The notes beneath the pieces are model-generated. The model was not told the origin of the DNA and made no database searches. It saw only the letters and a program-made list of their open reading frames with translations. Shown one piece after another: positions 6,213 through 12,697 of a stretch of DNA of 14,845 nucleotides. The stretch covers positions 1 to 14,845 of the forward strand of contig JBCBXF010000057.1 in the NCBI GenBank assembly GCA_039816705.1. Reading direction: 5' to 3'. Each line of letters begins with the position of its first letter. The first letter of the stretch is position 1. A program made the translations under genes and the position numbers. The stretch is from CALHAX01 sp039816705. GTDB taxonomy: Bacteria > Pseudomonadota > Alphaproteobacteria > Rhizobiales > CALHAX01.

Positions 6213-7469
6213 TCAGTCGGTCAGACGTAAGCTCGTCAATTCCTTCGCGACGTTTACGAACGCCGTGCGCAGCTCATTGGTGTCGTCGGCCGTAAAGTAA
6301 TGCGTGTTCGACGTCGCACAGTATCGCAGGGTTTCTTCCGACAACTCTCCCGCCTCGAACGCGACGGCATAGACAATCACGCCCTTTGCTTTCATCGCGT
6401 CACAGAGGTCGCGTGCGGTCTGATCAGACGTATCGCCCTGTGAACCGGAGAACATCGTGTTGTAGGCGCCGTCTGTCATGAGCAACACAGACTTGATGAC
6501 GTCCTCGTCATCATACCTCGCCGGCTTTGAGTTCCCTTTGAACACAGATTTCCACTCCGGCGAGATCATGTACCAGGCCCAAGCCGTGCCGAGATGACCC
6601 GCTGTGTAACCGGCAGCGGAGAGACTATTGATCCGCTCGTTGAGCACACTCCGACTCTTCGACAACGGCAGGACTTCCGTCTCTGGACAGGCGTAGGCGC
6701 TGTCGCCCTGATGCGGGTCGATGTCAGTGGCGTTCGCGCCATCGCTAACCACTTCAAGATAAGCGCCCGCGTCCGGTCTTTCGTCGGTCAGCTTTGCCGA
6801 GCCAACGCGCGCGACGACACAGGTATCTATGTTGTTCGCATTGCTGGCGGTCACGTCTTCAGCGTAGCTGCCCGCGTTGACGGACGCAGAGTATGGCGCA
6901 AGCGCAACCCGGTTTGACTTGGACCGTGGCTGCTCGGGAATAATCTCCTCGACGAGGTCCTTGGCGGCGAGTTTCAGGGCATTGATCTTCAAACCGCTCA
7001 TTGACCCGGTCACATCCAGCATCAACGACAGTTCAACGACGCGAACATTGTAATCGACCCGGGAACTCTCATTGACATTCATGGTGTCGTGGCCTGCGAG
7101 ACCGGCGAAGTATGTCGGCACCACACTGGCGGCCGAGATTTCAACGACCTCTTCATCACGATTTACGGACACGGCGATGCTGTCGAACGTAATCCCGCTT
7201 TCAGCCTTTCTGTTGCCTGCGATCAGGGCGTCGAAACGGGTCTGGGCAAACTGCTGCACTTCCTGGTTAGACATGTCGCGCGTTTGCAGTTCGCGGGCAA
7301 CGGCCAACGCTGTGCTGTCCAGGGCGGAGGAGACAAAAGAGGAAACGCCATAGGCGCGGCTGAGGTCAACCGCGAGTCCGGTGAACAAGGCGAGGATCAT
7401 CAGCACGAAACCAAAAATAATGGCGATGGATCCGCGCTCGTCCGCAGGAAATGGCGTGGTCGTCGTCAT
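6213..7469 (-). CDS. TadG-related pilus assembly protein with vWA domain (paralogue 1)
   Basis: The 418-residue protein begins with a short charged stretch ending DERGS, then one hydrophobic segment (about 14-37) and VDLSRAYG, the standard opening of TadE/TadG-type anchors. From about residue 143 a von Willebrand A domain follows: LMLDVTGSMSG with Asp152, Thr154 and Ser156 of the MIDAS site (a DxTxS form rather than DxSxS), and MTDGAYN with Asp333. TadG proteins are anchored in the inner membrane, with the large domain in the periplasm, and belong to the Tad (tight adherence, Flp) pilus system. Four cysteines (217, 261, 356, 384) align with those of the paralogue encoded upstream. The start ATG lacks a strong Shine-Dalgarno. 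No tadA, tadB, tadC or flp gene is in the window. Confidence 0.88.
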   Translation of the reverse strand: MTTTTPFPADERGSIAIIFGFVLMILALFTGLAVDLSRAYGVSSFVSSALDSTALAVARELQTRDMSNQEVQQFAQTRFDALIAGNRKAESGITFDSIAVSVNRDEEVVEISAASVVPTYFAGLAGHDTMNVNESSRVDYNVRVVELSLMLDVTGSMSGLKINALKLAAKDLVEEIIPEQPRSKSNRVALAPYSASVNAGSYAEDVTASNANNIDTCVVARVGSAKLTDERPDAGAYLEVVSDGANATDIDPHQGDSAYACPETEVLPLSKSRSVLNERINSLSAAGYTAGHLGTAWAWYMISPEWKSVFKGNSKPARYDDEDVIKSVLLMTDGAYNTMFSGSQGDTSDQTARDLCDAMKAKGVIVYAVAFEAGELSEETLRYCATSNTHYFTADDTNELRTAFVNVAKELTSLRLTD

Positions 7470-7549
7470 GGTGCAGCCCGCTTGTACTCTGGTCGAAGTT
7501 ATCCCGACGGTGGGCTGACAGGGTTTCGGATTCCTTACTGTGGCGGGTG

Positions 7550-7615
7550 CAAGTTTGACCTTTCCCGATCACAATAAACGTCCTGTTGCGTGGTGTGTGG
7601 AAAGGACACAACTTG
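7550..7615 (-). repeat. imperfect inverted repeat between the two TadG-like genes
   Basis: CAAGTTTGACCTTTCC at 7550-7565 is matched by the complement of GGAAAGGACACAACTTG at 7599-7615. Six base pairs and seven base pairs are separated by a small asymmetric internal loop, with 33 bases between the arms. It lies in the 231-base gap that precedes paralogue 1, so it would be in its mRNA leader if the two genes are co-transcribed. It has no T run in the transcribed strand and is not a standard terminator. The rest of the gap 7470-7700 shows nothing I can name. Confidence 0.4.
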
Positions 7616-7700
7616 CGTCAGTTCGGCGGAACGACATCCCGCGGCAAAGTCGGCCGCATCTCCACGACCGACTCTGAGGATCATGCTGTCTCGTGCGGGC

Positions 7701-9017
7701 CTACTGTGTCAGACGCAACCGGGTCAGCTGGCTGGCAATGCGTCTGAAGGCAGCGCTCAGCTCGCTCTCGTTCGCCGTCGGGAAATAGAACTTCCCGCCA
7801 TTGTCAGTATCCGGGCTGGCACACGCCTCAAGCGCACGAGCTGCCTGAGAGCCGTTCGAAATCCCGAACCCGATCGAGAACACGAGGACATCTTTGCCGC
7901 GGATATTATTGCAGAGTGCGGCGGTGCGATTGTAGGACTCGCTTTCGGCATCGCCGAAGAAGTCGCTGTCATCGTAAGCGGCGTTGAACTCGCCGTCGGT
8001 GAACAGCACCACGGCTTTCACCAGCTTATCCGTCTCGTAGGGTTTTGGCTCACTGCCGCTACCCCAGATGTTCGCCCACTCGGGAGAAATCGTATACCAG
8101 GCCCAGGCGATACCGAGGTGCCCAGCGGTACGGCCACGTGCAGAATAGCTGTTAATCGTGTCGACGAGTTCTCTCTTGCTTGATGTCAGCGGGAGCACAG
8201 CCGCATCCGGGCAGGCGTAAAAGTCATAGCGGTCGTTGTTGTTCTGGTCGCGGGTGAGCGTCTGGTTCGCTGTTTCGACGGAGCGGAAGTATTGTCCGCC
8301 ACCAGGGGCGCTCTCACTGTCCCGATTGGTTTCGCGTTCGACGACGCAGTTGTCGTTTGACGGCGCACCAGACTGGCGGACCTGATCGGCGAAGCTGCCG
8401 ACATTCACCGACGCGCTGTAGGGCGCATACGCAATGCGGATGCGATCGTTGTCATTGCCGGGGATCAGCGTTCCGATCAGATCCTGCGAGACGGCACGTT
8501 TCAGGACCGCAAGCTTGGAACTCGTGCTCCCGGTTGCCGTGTTGTTCATCGAGCCGGTGACGTCGAGCATCAAACCGAGTTCCAGATCGAGTTCTTCAAA
8601 CGTGGCCTGCGCGCGGGCGGTGAAGTTCATTTCGTCAATGCTGACAAGGCCCGCAAACGCCAACGGGACTTTGACATCCACGGTGCCGGTGAAGACGTCG
8701 CCTTCAATCGTCAGCTGAAAATTCGAGTATTCAGACTCGCGATTCCCGCGGCCTCTTATGTTCGCATCGAAACTCTTTTGAGCCAGTGTCTGAAGCTCGG
8801 CGTCCGACAAATCGAGGCGATTGCGGGCGTCGCCCGCGGCAAGCAGCGCGACATCAAGCGCTGCGCCAGCGCGTGTGTCCGCACCGTAGACGCGCGACAT
8901 GTCGATCGAGATACCTCCGAAGGCGAGAAAAACCAGAGAGATCAGACCAAAAATGACCGCGACCGTGCCGCGCTCATCTGACTGAAACCGGGCTCCGCGA
9001 ATTGGCAGCGCCTGCAT
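7701..9017 (-). CDS. TadG-related pilus assembly protein with vWA domain (paralogue 2)
   Basis: This 438-residue protein has the same layout as its neighbour: DERGTVA then one membrane segment (about 18-38), SIDMSRVYG, a periplasmic stretch, and a vWA domain with LMLDVTGSMNN (Asp152, Thr154, Ser156) and LFTDGEFN (Asp341). Shared blocks include APYSASVN, TAGHLG-AWAWY-ISPEW, and the ends LTRLRLTQ here and LTSLRLTD there. Cys224, 269, 369 and 399 match the four cysteines of paralogue 1, suggesting two disulfides outside the cytoplasm. It has an extra Asn/Asp-rich loop, TRDQNNNDRYDFY, that the neighbour lacks. The start is set by GGAGG (9026-9030 on the minus strand), eight bases from the ATG at 9017; an in-frame ATG at 9059 would add 14 residues but has no such signal. 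Confidence 0.88.
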   Translation of the reverse strand: MQALPIRGARFQSDERGTVAVIFGLISLVFLAFGGISIDMSRVYGADTRAGAALDVALLAAGDARNRLDLSDAELQTLAQKSFDANIRGRGNRESEYSNFQLTIEGDVFTGTVDVKVPLAFAGLVSIDEMNFTARAQATFEELDLELGLMLDVTGSMNNTATGSTSSKLAVLKRAVSQDLIGTLIPGNDNDRIRIAYAPYSASVNVGSFADQVRQSGAPSNDNCVVERETNRDSESAPGGGQYFRSVETANQTLTRDQNNNDRYDFYACPDAAVLPLTSSKRELVDTINSYSARGRTAGHLGIAWAWYTISPEWANIWGSGSEPKPYETDKLVKAVVLFTDGEFNAAYDDSDFFGDAESESYNRTAALCNNIRGKDVLVFSIGFGISNGSQAARALEACASPDTDNGGKFYFPTANESELSAAFRRIASQLTRLRLTQ

Positions 9018-9025
9018 CGATTTAT

Positions 9026-9030
9026 CCTCC
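9026..9030 (-). promoter_or_regulatory. ribosome binding site that sets the start of TadG-like paralogue 2
   Basis: GGAGG on the minus strand is eight bases before the ATG at 9017. It favours that start over the in-frame ATG at 9059. Confidence 0.85.
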
Positions 9031-9117
9031 AACAGCGTGTGTTTGAAGCGCTGATGCAAGGACGATGCTGGTTTGACGCGTCGGCGCCATGCGGGACGTT
9101 GGGGCGGGCGTGGCTGG

Positions 9118-9132
9118 TTACCGAAACCTTAA
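9118..9132 (-). promoter_or_regulatory. candidate CtrA-type site upstream of TadG-like paralogue 2
   Basis: On the minus strand the sequence reads TTAA, seven bases, GTAA. This is one mismatch from the alphaproteobacterial CtrA consensus TTAA-N7-TTAA. It lies about 100 bases before the ATG at 9017 in the 135-base gap after the nuclease gene. CtrA is known to control pilus genes in Caulobacter. A single near-match of eight fixed bases is weak evidence by itself. Confidence 0.3.
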
Positions 9133-9152
9133 CAAAACCGCGAGCCGGCGTG

Positions 9153-9761
9153 TCAGTTTCGCCGCTCACGGCGCGCGGAAGCGATTTTTTTCGCGCAGAA
9201 ACGATTGCGCCGGTTCGCGTGTGTCCCACTCATCGGTACGGCGAGGCCGGCATCGAGAAGTGTGCGGGAGACCGATCTTCCCTCCCGATCCACGACGTCG
9301 GCGACAACCCGGCCGGCATACTTCCCGGAACGGACGTCATGAAGCTGGACCACAGTACCTGCGAGCAAACCGTGGACATGAGATTTGGCCGCGAAGGCAA
9401 GACGACGTGCTTCACGACACCGACTGTTCAGCTCTGCCGCGTCAACCTTTGCAAGGCGCACACTGACTTCAATGTGCTGCCCGATCCAAATCTGCGCGCG
9501 CACGCGGATGGTGTCACCGTCCACGACGCGAAGCACCTGTGCACGGACTGGGCCCTGGATCATTCGGCTGGATTGAGGACTGCGATCTGACGCACTGGCT
9601 ACTGTGATCGCGCCACCCTGGCCGATCGCGCCGATGCTGACGAGAGCGCATGCCAACAGCGCGATGCACCCTGCCAGGCTCATCGCGCTGTTGATCAACC
9701 CACGTGTGGCGGTGGCTTGCCGCCGGTCGCGGGGAACTGCAGATTTGACACGTACGGGCAT
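9153..9761 (-). CDS. thermonuclease family (SNase-like) protein, membrane-targeted
   Basis: From the ATG at 9761 the protein is 202 residues. A hydrophobic segment, IALLACALVSIGAIG (about 33-47), is a signal peptide or anchor; from an inner ATG at 9683 (26 residues on) it would be a textbook signal peptide. The SNase OB-fold follows: VLRVVDGDTIRV with Asp81 and Asp83, VRLAKVDAAEL with Arg102, Asp107 and Glu110, and KYAGRVVADV with Arg151. These match the catalytic Arg-Glu-Arg set and metal Asp residues of staphylococcal nuclease, so the enzyme is probably active as a secreted or periplasmic phosphodiesterase on DNA and RNA. The frame also has a GTG at 9779, but a promoter appears to overlap it. 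The stop is 135 bases before TadG-like paralogue 2 on the same strand. Confidence 0.85.
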   Translation of the reverse strand: MPVRVKSAVPRDRRQATATRGLINSAMSLAGCIALLACALVSIGAIGQGGAITVASASDRSPQSSRMIQGPVRAQVLRVVDGDTIRVRAQIWIGQHIEVSVRLAKVDAAELNSRCREARRLAFAAKSHVHGLLAGTVVQLHDVRSGKYAGRVVADVVDREGRSVSRTLLDAGLAVPMSGTHANRRNRFCAKKIASARRERRN

Positions 9762-9766
9762 GCCAA

Positions 9767-9795
9767 AATGTAGATACACAACTTAAGGTTGTCAA
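9767..9795 (-). promoter_or_regulatory. sigma-70-type promoter of the nuclease gene
   Basis: On the minus strand a perfect TTGACA (9790-9795) is followed, after exactly 17 bases, by TACATT (9767-9772; four of six to TATAAT). The predicted start of transcription is near 9760, at the ATG at 9761, so either the mRNA is nearly leaderless or translation begins at the inner ATG at 9683. It also means the GTG at 9779 would not be in the transcript. Confidence 0.6.
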
Positions 9796-9800
9796 TTAAG
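9782..9800. repeat. inverted repeat around the nuclease -35 box
   Basis: CTTAA at 9782-9786 and TTAAG at 9796-9800 form a symmetric pair with nine bases between them, and the TTGACA -35 box (9790-9795) lies inside. This is a possible operator. The arms are short, so confidence is low. Confidence 0.35.
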
Positions 9801-9840
9801 CTTGGGCACACGCTCGTCGCGCATTCGCGCGCGCGCTAGC

Positions 9841-10090
9841 TCAGAAGTCGGAAACGATGCCGTCCTTTTCCCAGTCCCCATAACGCGCCGGGTCCGGACC
9901 TTTCTGGCCGCCTTTTTCCAGAGGGCCGACAGCAGCATCCAGCGCGCCCTGCGTGCGGCGCGCCTCGGCTTCGGCACGTGCACGCGTACCAGCTTACTCT
10001 TTTCAGGCGTTCCTGCTCTTTCGATGACACGGCAGGCTCCACGCCCTCGATGGTCGCGTCGTTCTGGTTTGTACTTGGCTCGCCTGTCAT
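9841..10090 (-). pseudogene. DUF1674 / SDHAF4-type succinate dehydrogenase assembly factor, frameshifted
   Basis: The C-terminal part, ending at a TGA at 9841-9843, reads GQKGPDPARYGDWEKDGIVSDF in spaced blocks: KGPDPARYGDWE and DGIVSDF are the hallmark of DUF1674, the bacterial SDHAF4 family that helps mature flavinylated SdhA. Upstream in that frame are ARAEAEARR, also typical, and then a TAA at 9994-9996 with no start codon between. The missing N-terminus is in another frame: ATG at 10090, MTGEPSTNQND to SSKEQERLKRV, with a good ribosome binding site (GGAGA, 10097-10101 on the minus strand). Removing one base near 9993-9998, such as one A of GTAAGC in the coding strand, joins the halves into a normal protein of about 82 residues. 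It is either a true frameshift mutation or a sequencing/assembly error. The gene is divergent from htpX, as I would expect in this group. Confidence 0.82.
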
Positions 10091-10115
10091 CGGGTCTCTC
10101 CGTTGCGCCGATTGC

Positions 10116-10145
10116 GTTGGTGCCACCCGGCGACGCCCCTATATA
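10116..10145 (+). promoter_or_regulatory. candidate RpoH (heat-shock) promoter of htpX
   Basis: CCCCTATATA at 10136-10145 resembles the sigma-32 -10 element (CCCCATNT). It is preceded by GTTGGTG (10116-10122), which shares TTG with the -35 CTTGAAA, with 13 bases between. htpX is a heat-shock gene in other proteobacteria, so the context supports the reading. The -35 match is poor. Confidence 0.4.
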
Positions 10146-10219
10146 GTAAGCATCACGCGGATCTATCAGGGCACACGTTTTGATATACGTCCGCGGGTCA
10201 ACAACGGAACACTCGAACG

Positions 10220-11176
10220 ATGAATTACTTCAAAACCGGGCTCTTGCTCGCAGCATTGACGGCGATTTTCATGGCCGTGGGCTTCGTCATCGGTGGCGAG
10301 ATGGGCATGCTGATCGCCCTTGGCGTCGCTGTCGCGATGAACGCCTTCAGCTACTGGAATTCCGACAAGATGGTGCTGAAGATGCACAACGCCATCCCCG
10401 TCGATGCGCAGTCGTCACCGAAGTTTTATTCCATCGTTTCGCAGCTCGCCGACAACGCCAAAATGCCGATGCCGGCGGTCTATATCATGGAGAACCCGCA
10501 GCCGAACGCGTTTGCGACCGGGCGCAACCCGGAGAATGCGGCAGTGGCGGCGACGACCGGATTGCTCGACATGCTGACCACTGAAGAAGTGGCCGCGGTG
10601 ATGGCGCACGAACTCGCGCATGTAAAAAACCGCGATACACTGATCATGACGGTGGCAGGAACGATTGCCGGTGCGATCTCGATGCTCGGTAACTACGGCC
10701 TTTGGTTTGGCGGCAACAATCAGAACCGGATGCTGGCCCTCGCGATGGCGATCCTTGCGCCGATGGCGGCGATGATCGTGCAGATGGCGATCAGCCGCTC
10801 ACGTGAGTACGAGGCCGATCGGATCGGTGCGGAGATCGTCAACAGGCCGCTGTGGCTGGCATCCGCGCTTGAAAAGATCTCACAAGGCGCGGGACAGATC
10901 CCCAACCCGACGGCCGAACGCGCCCCCGCGACAGCCCATATGTTCATCATGAACCCTCTATCCGGTCGCGGAATGAAAAGTCTCTTCTCGACTCATCCGG
11001 ACCCGCAAAAGCGCATCGACGCGCTTGTCGGTTTGGCGCAGGAGTGGGGGCAGTATGGCCAGCCCGATGGCGGGACCCCGATGTATGATGGCGATCAACC
11101 TGCCGATGGTGGCCCGTGGGATCGCGACGGCGGCGCGTCCAACGCCGGTTCTTCCAACAACGGCCCGTGGGGCTGA
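10220..11176 (+). CDS. htpX: protease HtpX (M48 family)
   Basis: The 318-residue protein is an inner-membrane zinc metalloprotease for quality control of membrane proteins. Two N-terminal hydrophobic segments (about 6-24 and 28-44) come before the catalytic core. The zinc site HELAH is at 130-134 (His130, Glu131, His134), and the third ligand is Glu198 in REYEADRIGAE. Two further hydrophobic stretches (about 143-165 and 172-191) lie between these. THPDPQKRIDAL near residue 255 is the family's conserved C-terminal block. After it comes a Gly/Pro/Asp/Asn-rich disordered tail of about 45 residues ending NNGPWG, longer than in E. coli HtpX and common in alphaproteobacterial forms. The ATG has only a weak GGAA upstream. 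The rsmB start follows six bases after the stop, so the two are probably coupled. Confidence 0.96.
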   Translation: MNYFKTGLLLAALTAIFMAVGFVIGGEMGMLIALGVAVAMNAFSYWNSDKMVLKMHNAIPVDAQSSPKFYSIVSQLADNAKMPMPAVYIMENPQPNAFATGRNPENAAVAATTGLLDMLTTEEVAAVMAHELAHVKNRDTLIMTVAGTIAGAISMLGNYGLWFGGNNQNRMLALAMAILAPMAAMIVQMAISRSREYEADRIGAEIVNRPLWLASALEKISQGAGQIPNPTAERAPATAHMFIMNPLSGRGMKSLFSTHPDPQKRIDALVGLAQEWGQYGQPDGGTPMYDGDQPADGGPWDRDGGASNAGSSNNGPWG

Positions 11177-11182
11177 TCCGGC

Positions 11183-12622
11183 GTGCGGCAACGCGCCGGT
11201 GGAGGACACGCGGCATCGCGCACGCCTCATGCAGAGGAAAAATCTACAGGCAGCGCGGCCGGGCCCAAGCCTGACCCGCGTGGAGCGTCACTTCACGTGC
11301 GCCGCGGCGCGGCACGTGTTGTGCGGGCGGTTACGGATCAGCGGCAGCTCTTCGATAGTGCCTTTGCCGATGCGCTGAACCATGACCTGAAAGACCTTGA
11401 TGCGCGCGATGTGGCGTTTGCCCGCCTGATCGCTGTCACCGTTCTCCGGTGTCTCTCACAGATCGATGCGGCCATCGCATCCGTGATGGAGAAACCTCTG
11501 GATGACCGCGCGCCTTTTGCTCGTGCCGTCATGCGGGTTGCGACTGCGGAACTCGTGTTTCTCGACATTGCTCCTCATGCGTCGATCGACACCGCTGTAC
11601 GCGTGATCAAGGCGCACGCGCGTTCGCGGCACTTCGGCGGTCTGGCCAATGCCGTGTTGCGAAAACTCGCGGGCGTGCGCGATGCACTGCGCGAGCGGTT
11701 CGCGCACGACGGTGCACTGCATGCGGACAACTGGCTATTCCAGCGGTGGGCACGCCACTGGGGTGCTGAGTGCGCGGAACGGCTGGCGCTCGCGCATACG
11801 CTGGAGCCCGCACTCGATCTGACGCCTGCATCACCTGACGGCTCGATGCCCGATGGCCTTGACGGCGTGATGCTTGCGACCGGCACATTTCGCGCAAAAC
11901 ATGGCGGACGGGTTGAAACGCTCCCCGGCTACAATGAGGGCGCGTGGTGGGTGCAAGACGCGGCGGCGGCTCTGCCGGCACAACTGCTGGGCTCCGTTAC
12001 AGGTCAGCGGGTACTTGATGTTTGCGCAGCGCCCGGAGGAAAAACAGCCCAGCTGATCAAGGCCGGTGCGCGCGTCACGGCGCTCGACATCTCGAAGACC
12101 AGAATGAAGCGGGTCCGGCAAAATCTGGCGCGCCTGGGGCTCGATGCCGAACGCGTGACAGCCGACATTTTCGCATGGGCGCCAGAGACCCCGTTCGATG
12201 CGGTGTTGCTCGACGCGCCATGTTCCGCGACGGGCACGATCCGCCGTCACCCTGACATTCCGCTGTTGAAGAGTGAAACCGATATCGATGCGCTCGTCAC
12301 ACAGCAGAAGGCGATGCTGCGGCGTGTGGCAGAATTCCTCAAGCCCGGCGGTAAGCTCGTCTATTGCGTCTGTTCGTTGGAGCCGGAAGAAGGGGAAGTG
12401 CAGATCGCAGACTTTCTTGCGGAGAATTCAACGTTTCGGCTGGTGCCGATCGCGCATGGCACGCACGGTATCAGCGCGGCCATGCTGACCGAAGATGGAA
12501 TGCTGCGGACCTTTCCATTTGTTGACGTGTCGTATCGCGACAGCGATGGGTGTTCGCCAGGGATGGATGGCTTCTTTGCGGCGGTGCTGGAACGTTTGCA
12601 CCCGGAGCCGTTTGATTGCTGA
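11183..12622 (+). CDS. rsmB: 16S rRNA (cytosine-C5) methyltransferase RsmB/NOP family
   Basis: The 479-residue protein has the RsmB layout. A NusB-like helical RNA-binding domain covers about 44-175 (ARVVRAV, then FARAVMRVATAELVFLD). It is followed by the SAM-dependent methyltransferase domain. The SAM motif VLDVCAAPGGKT is at 277-288, ALDISKTRM follows, and DAPCSATGTIRRHPDI holds the motif IV Cys347. CVCSLEPEEG holds the motif VI nucleophile Cys397; the usual TCS reads VCS here. The family methylates C967 of 16S rRNA using SAM. The GTG at 11183 has no clear ribosome binding site, but no better in-frame ATG occurs before the NusB domain; translation may depend on coupling to htpX. The first 40 residues are a basic low-complexity extension. 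Confidence 0.92.
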   Translation: MRQRAGGGHAASRTPHAEEKSTGSAAGPKPDPRGASLHVRRGAARVVRAVTDQRQLFDSAFADALNHDLKDLDARDVAFARLIAVTVLRCLSQIDAAIASVMEKPLDDRAPFARAVMRVATAELVFLDIAPHASIDTAVRVIKAHARSRHFGGLANAVLRKLAGVRDALRERFAHDGALHADNWLFQRWARHWGAECAERLALAHTLEPALDLTPASPDGSMPDGLDGVMLATGTFRAKHGGRVETLPGYNEGAWWVQDAAAALPAQLLGSVTGQRVLDVCAAPGGKTAQLIKAGARVTALDISKTRMKRVRQNLARLGLDAERVTADIFAWAPETPFDAVLLDAPCSATGTIRRHPDIPLLKSETDIDALVTQQKAMLRRVAEFLKPGGKLVYCVCSLEPEEGEVQIADFLAENSTFRLVPIAHGTHGISAAMLTEDGMLRTFPFVDVSYRDSDGCSPGMDGFFAAVLERLHPEPFDC

Positions 12623-12685
12623 GGTTGCCATGGTTGAGCCGCCAAGCTCTGCGATGCATCCGGCGCGCGATATGACTTACGCCGT

Positions 12686-12690
12686 GGAGA
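12686..12690 (+). promoter_or_regulatory. ribosome binding site for the heparinase-family gene
   Basis: GGAGA lies seven bases before the GTG at 12698 and supports GTG as the start. Confidence 0.7.
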
Positions 12691-12697
12691 CAAACGC

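Noticed and set aside
9018..9152. Terminator after the nuclease gene
   Set aside because: The minus-strand GCGGTTTTG has only four T and a stem of three pairs. I could not support a terminator, so read-through to the TadG-like genes remains possible.
9762..9779. GTG at 9779 as the start of the nuclease gene
   Set aside because: It would lie upstream of the predicted transcription start and overlaps the promoter; the ATG at 9761 or 9683 is more likely.
9836..10126. A 96-codon minus-strand frame as a complete protein
   Set aside because: Only its first part (from the ATG at 10090 to about 9998) is real. Beyond that, the sequence is a Cys/Arg-rich out-of-frame reading of the DUF1674 C-terminus.
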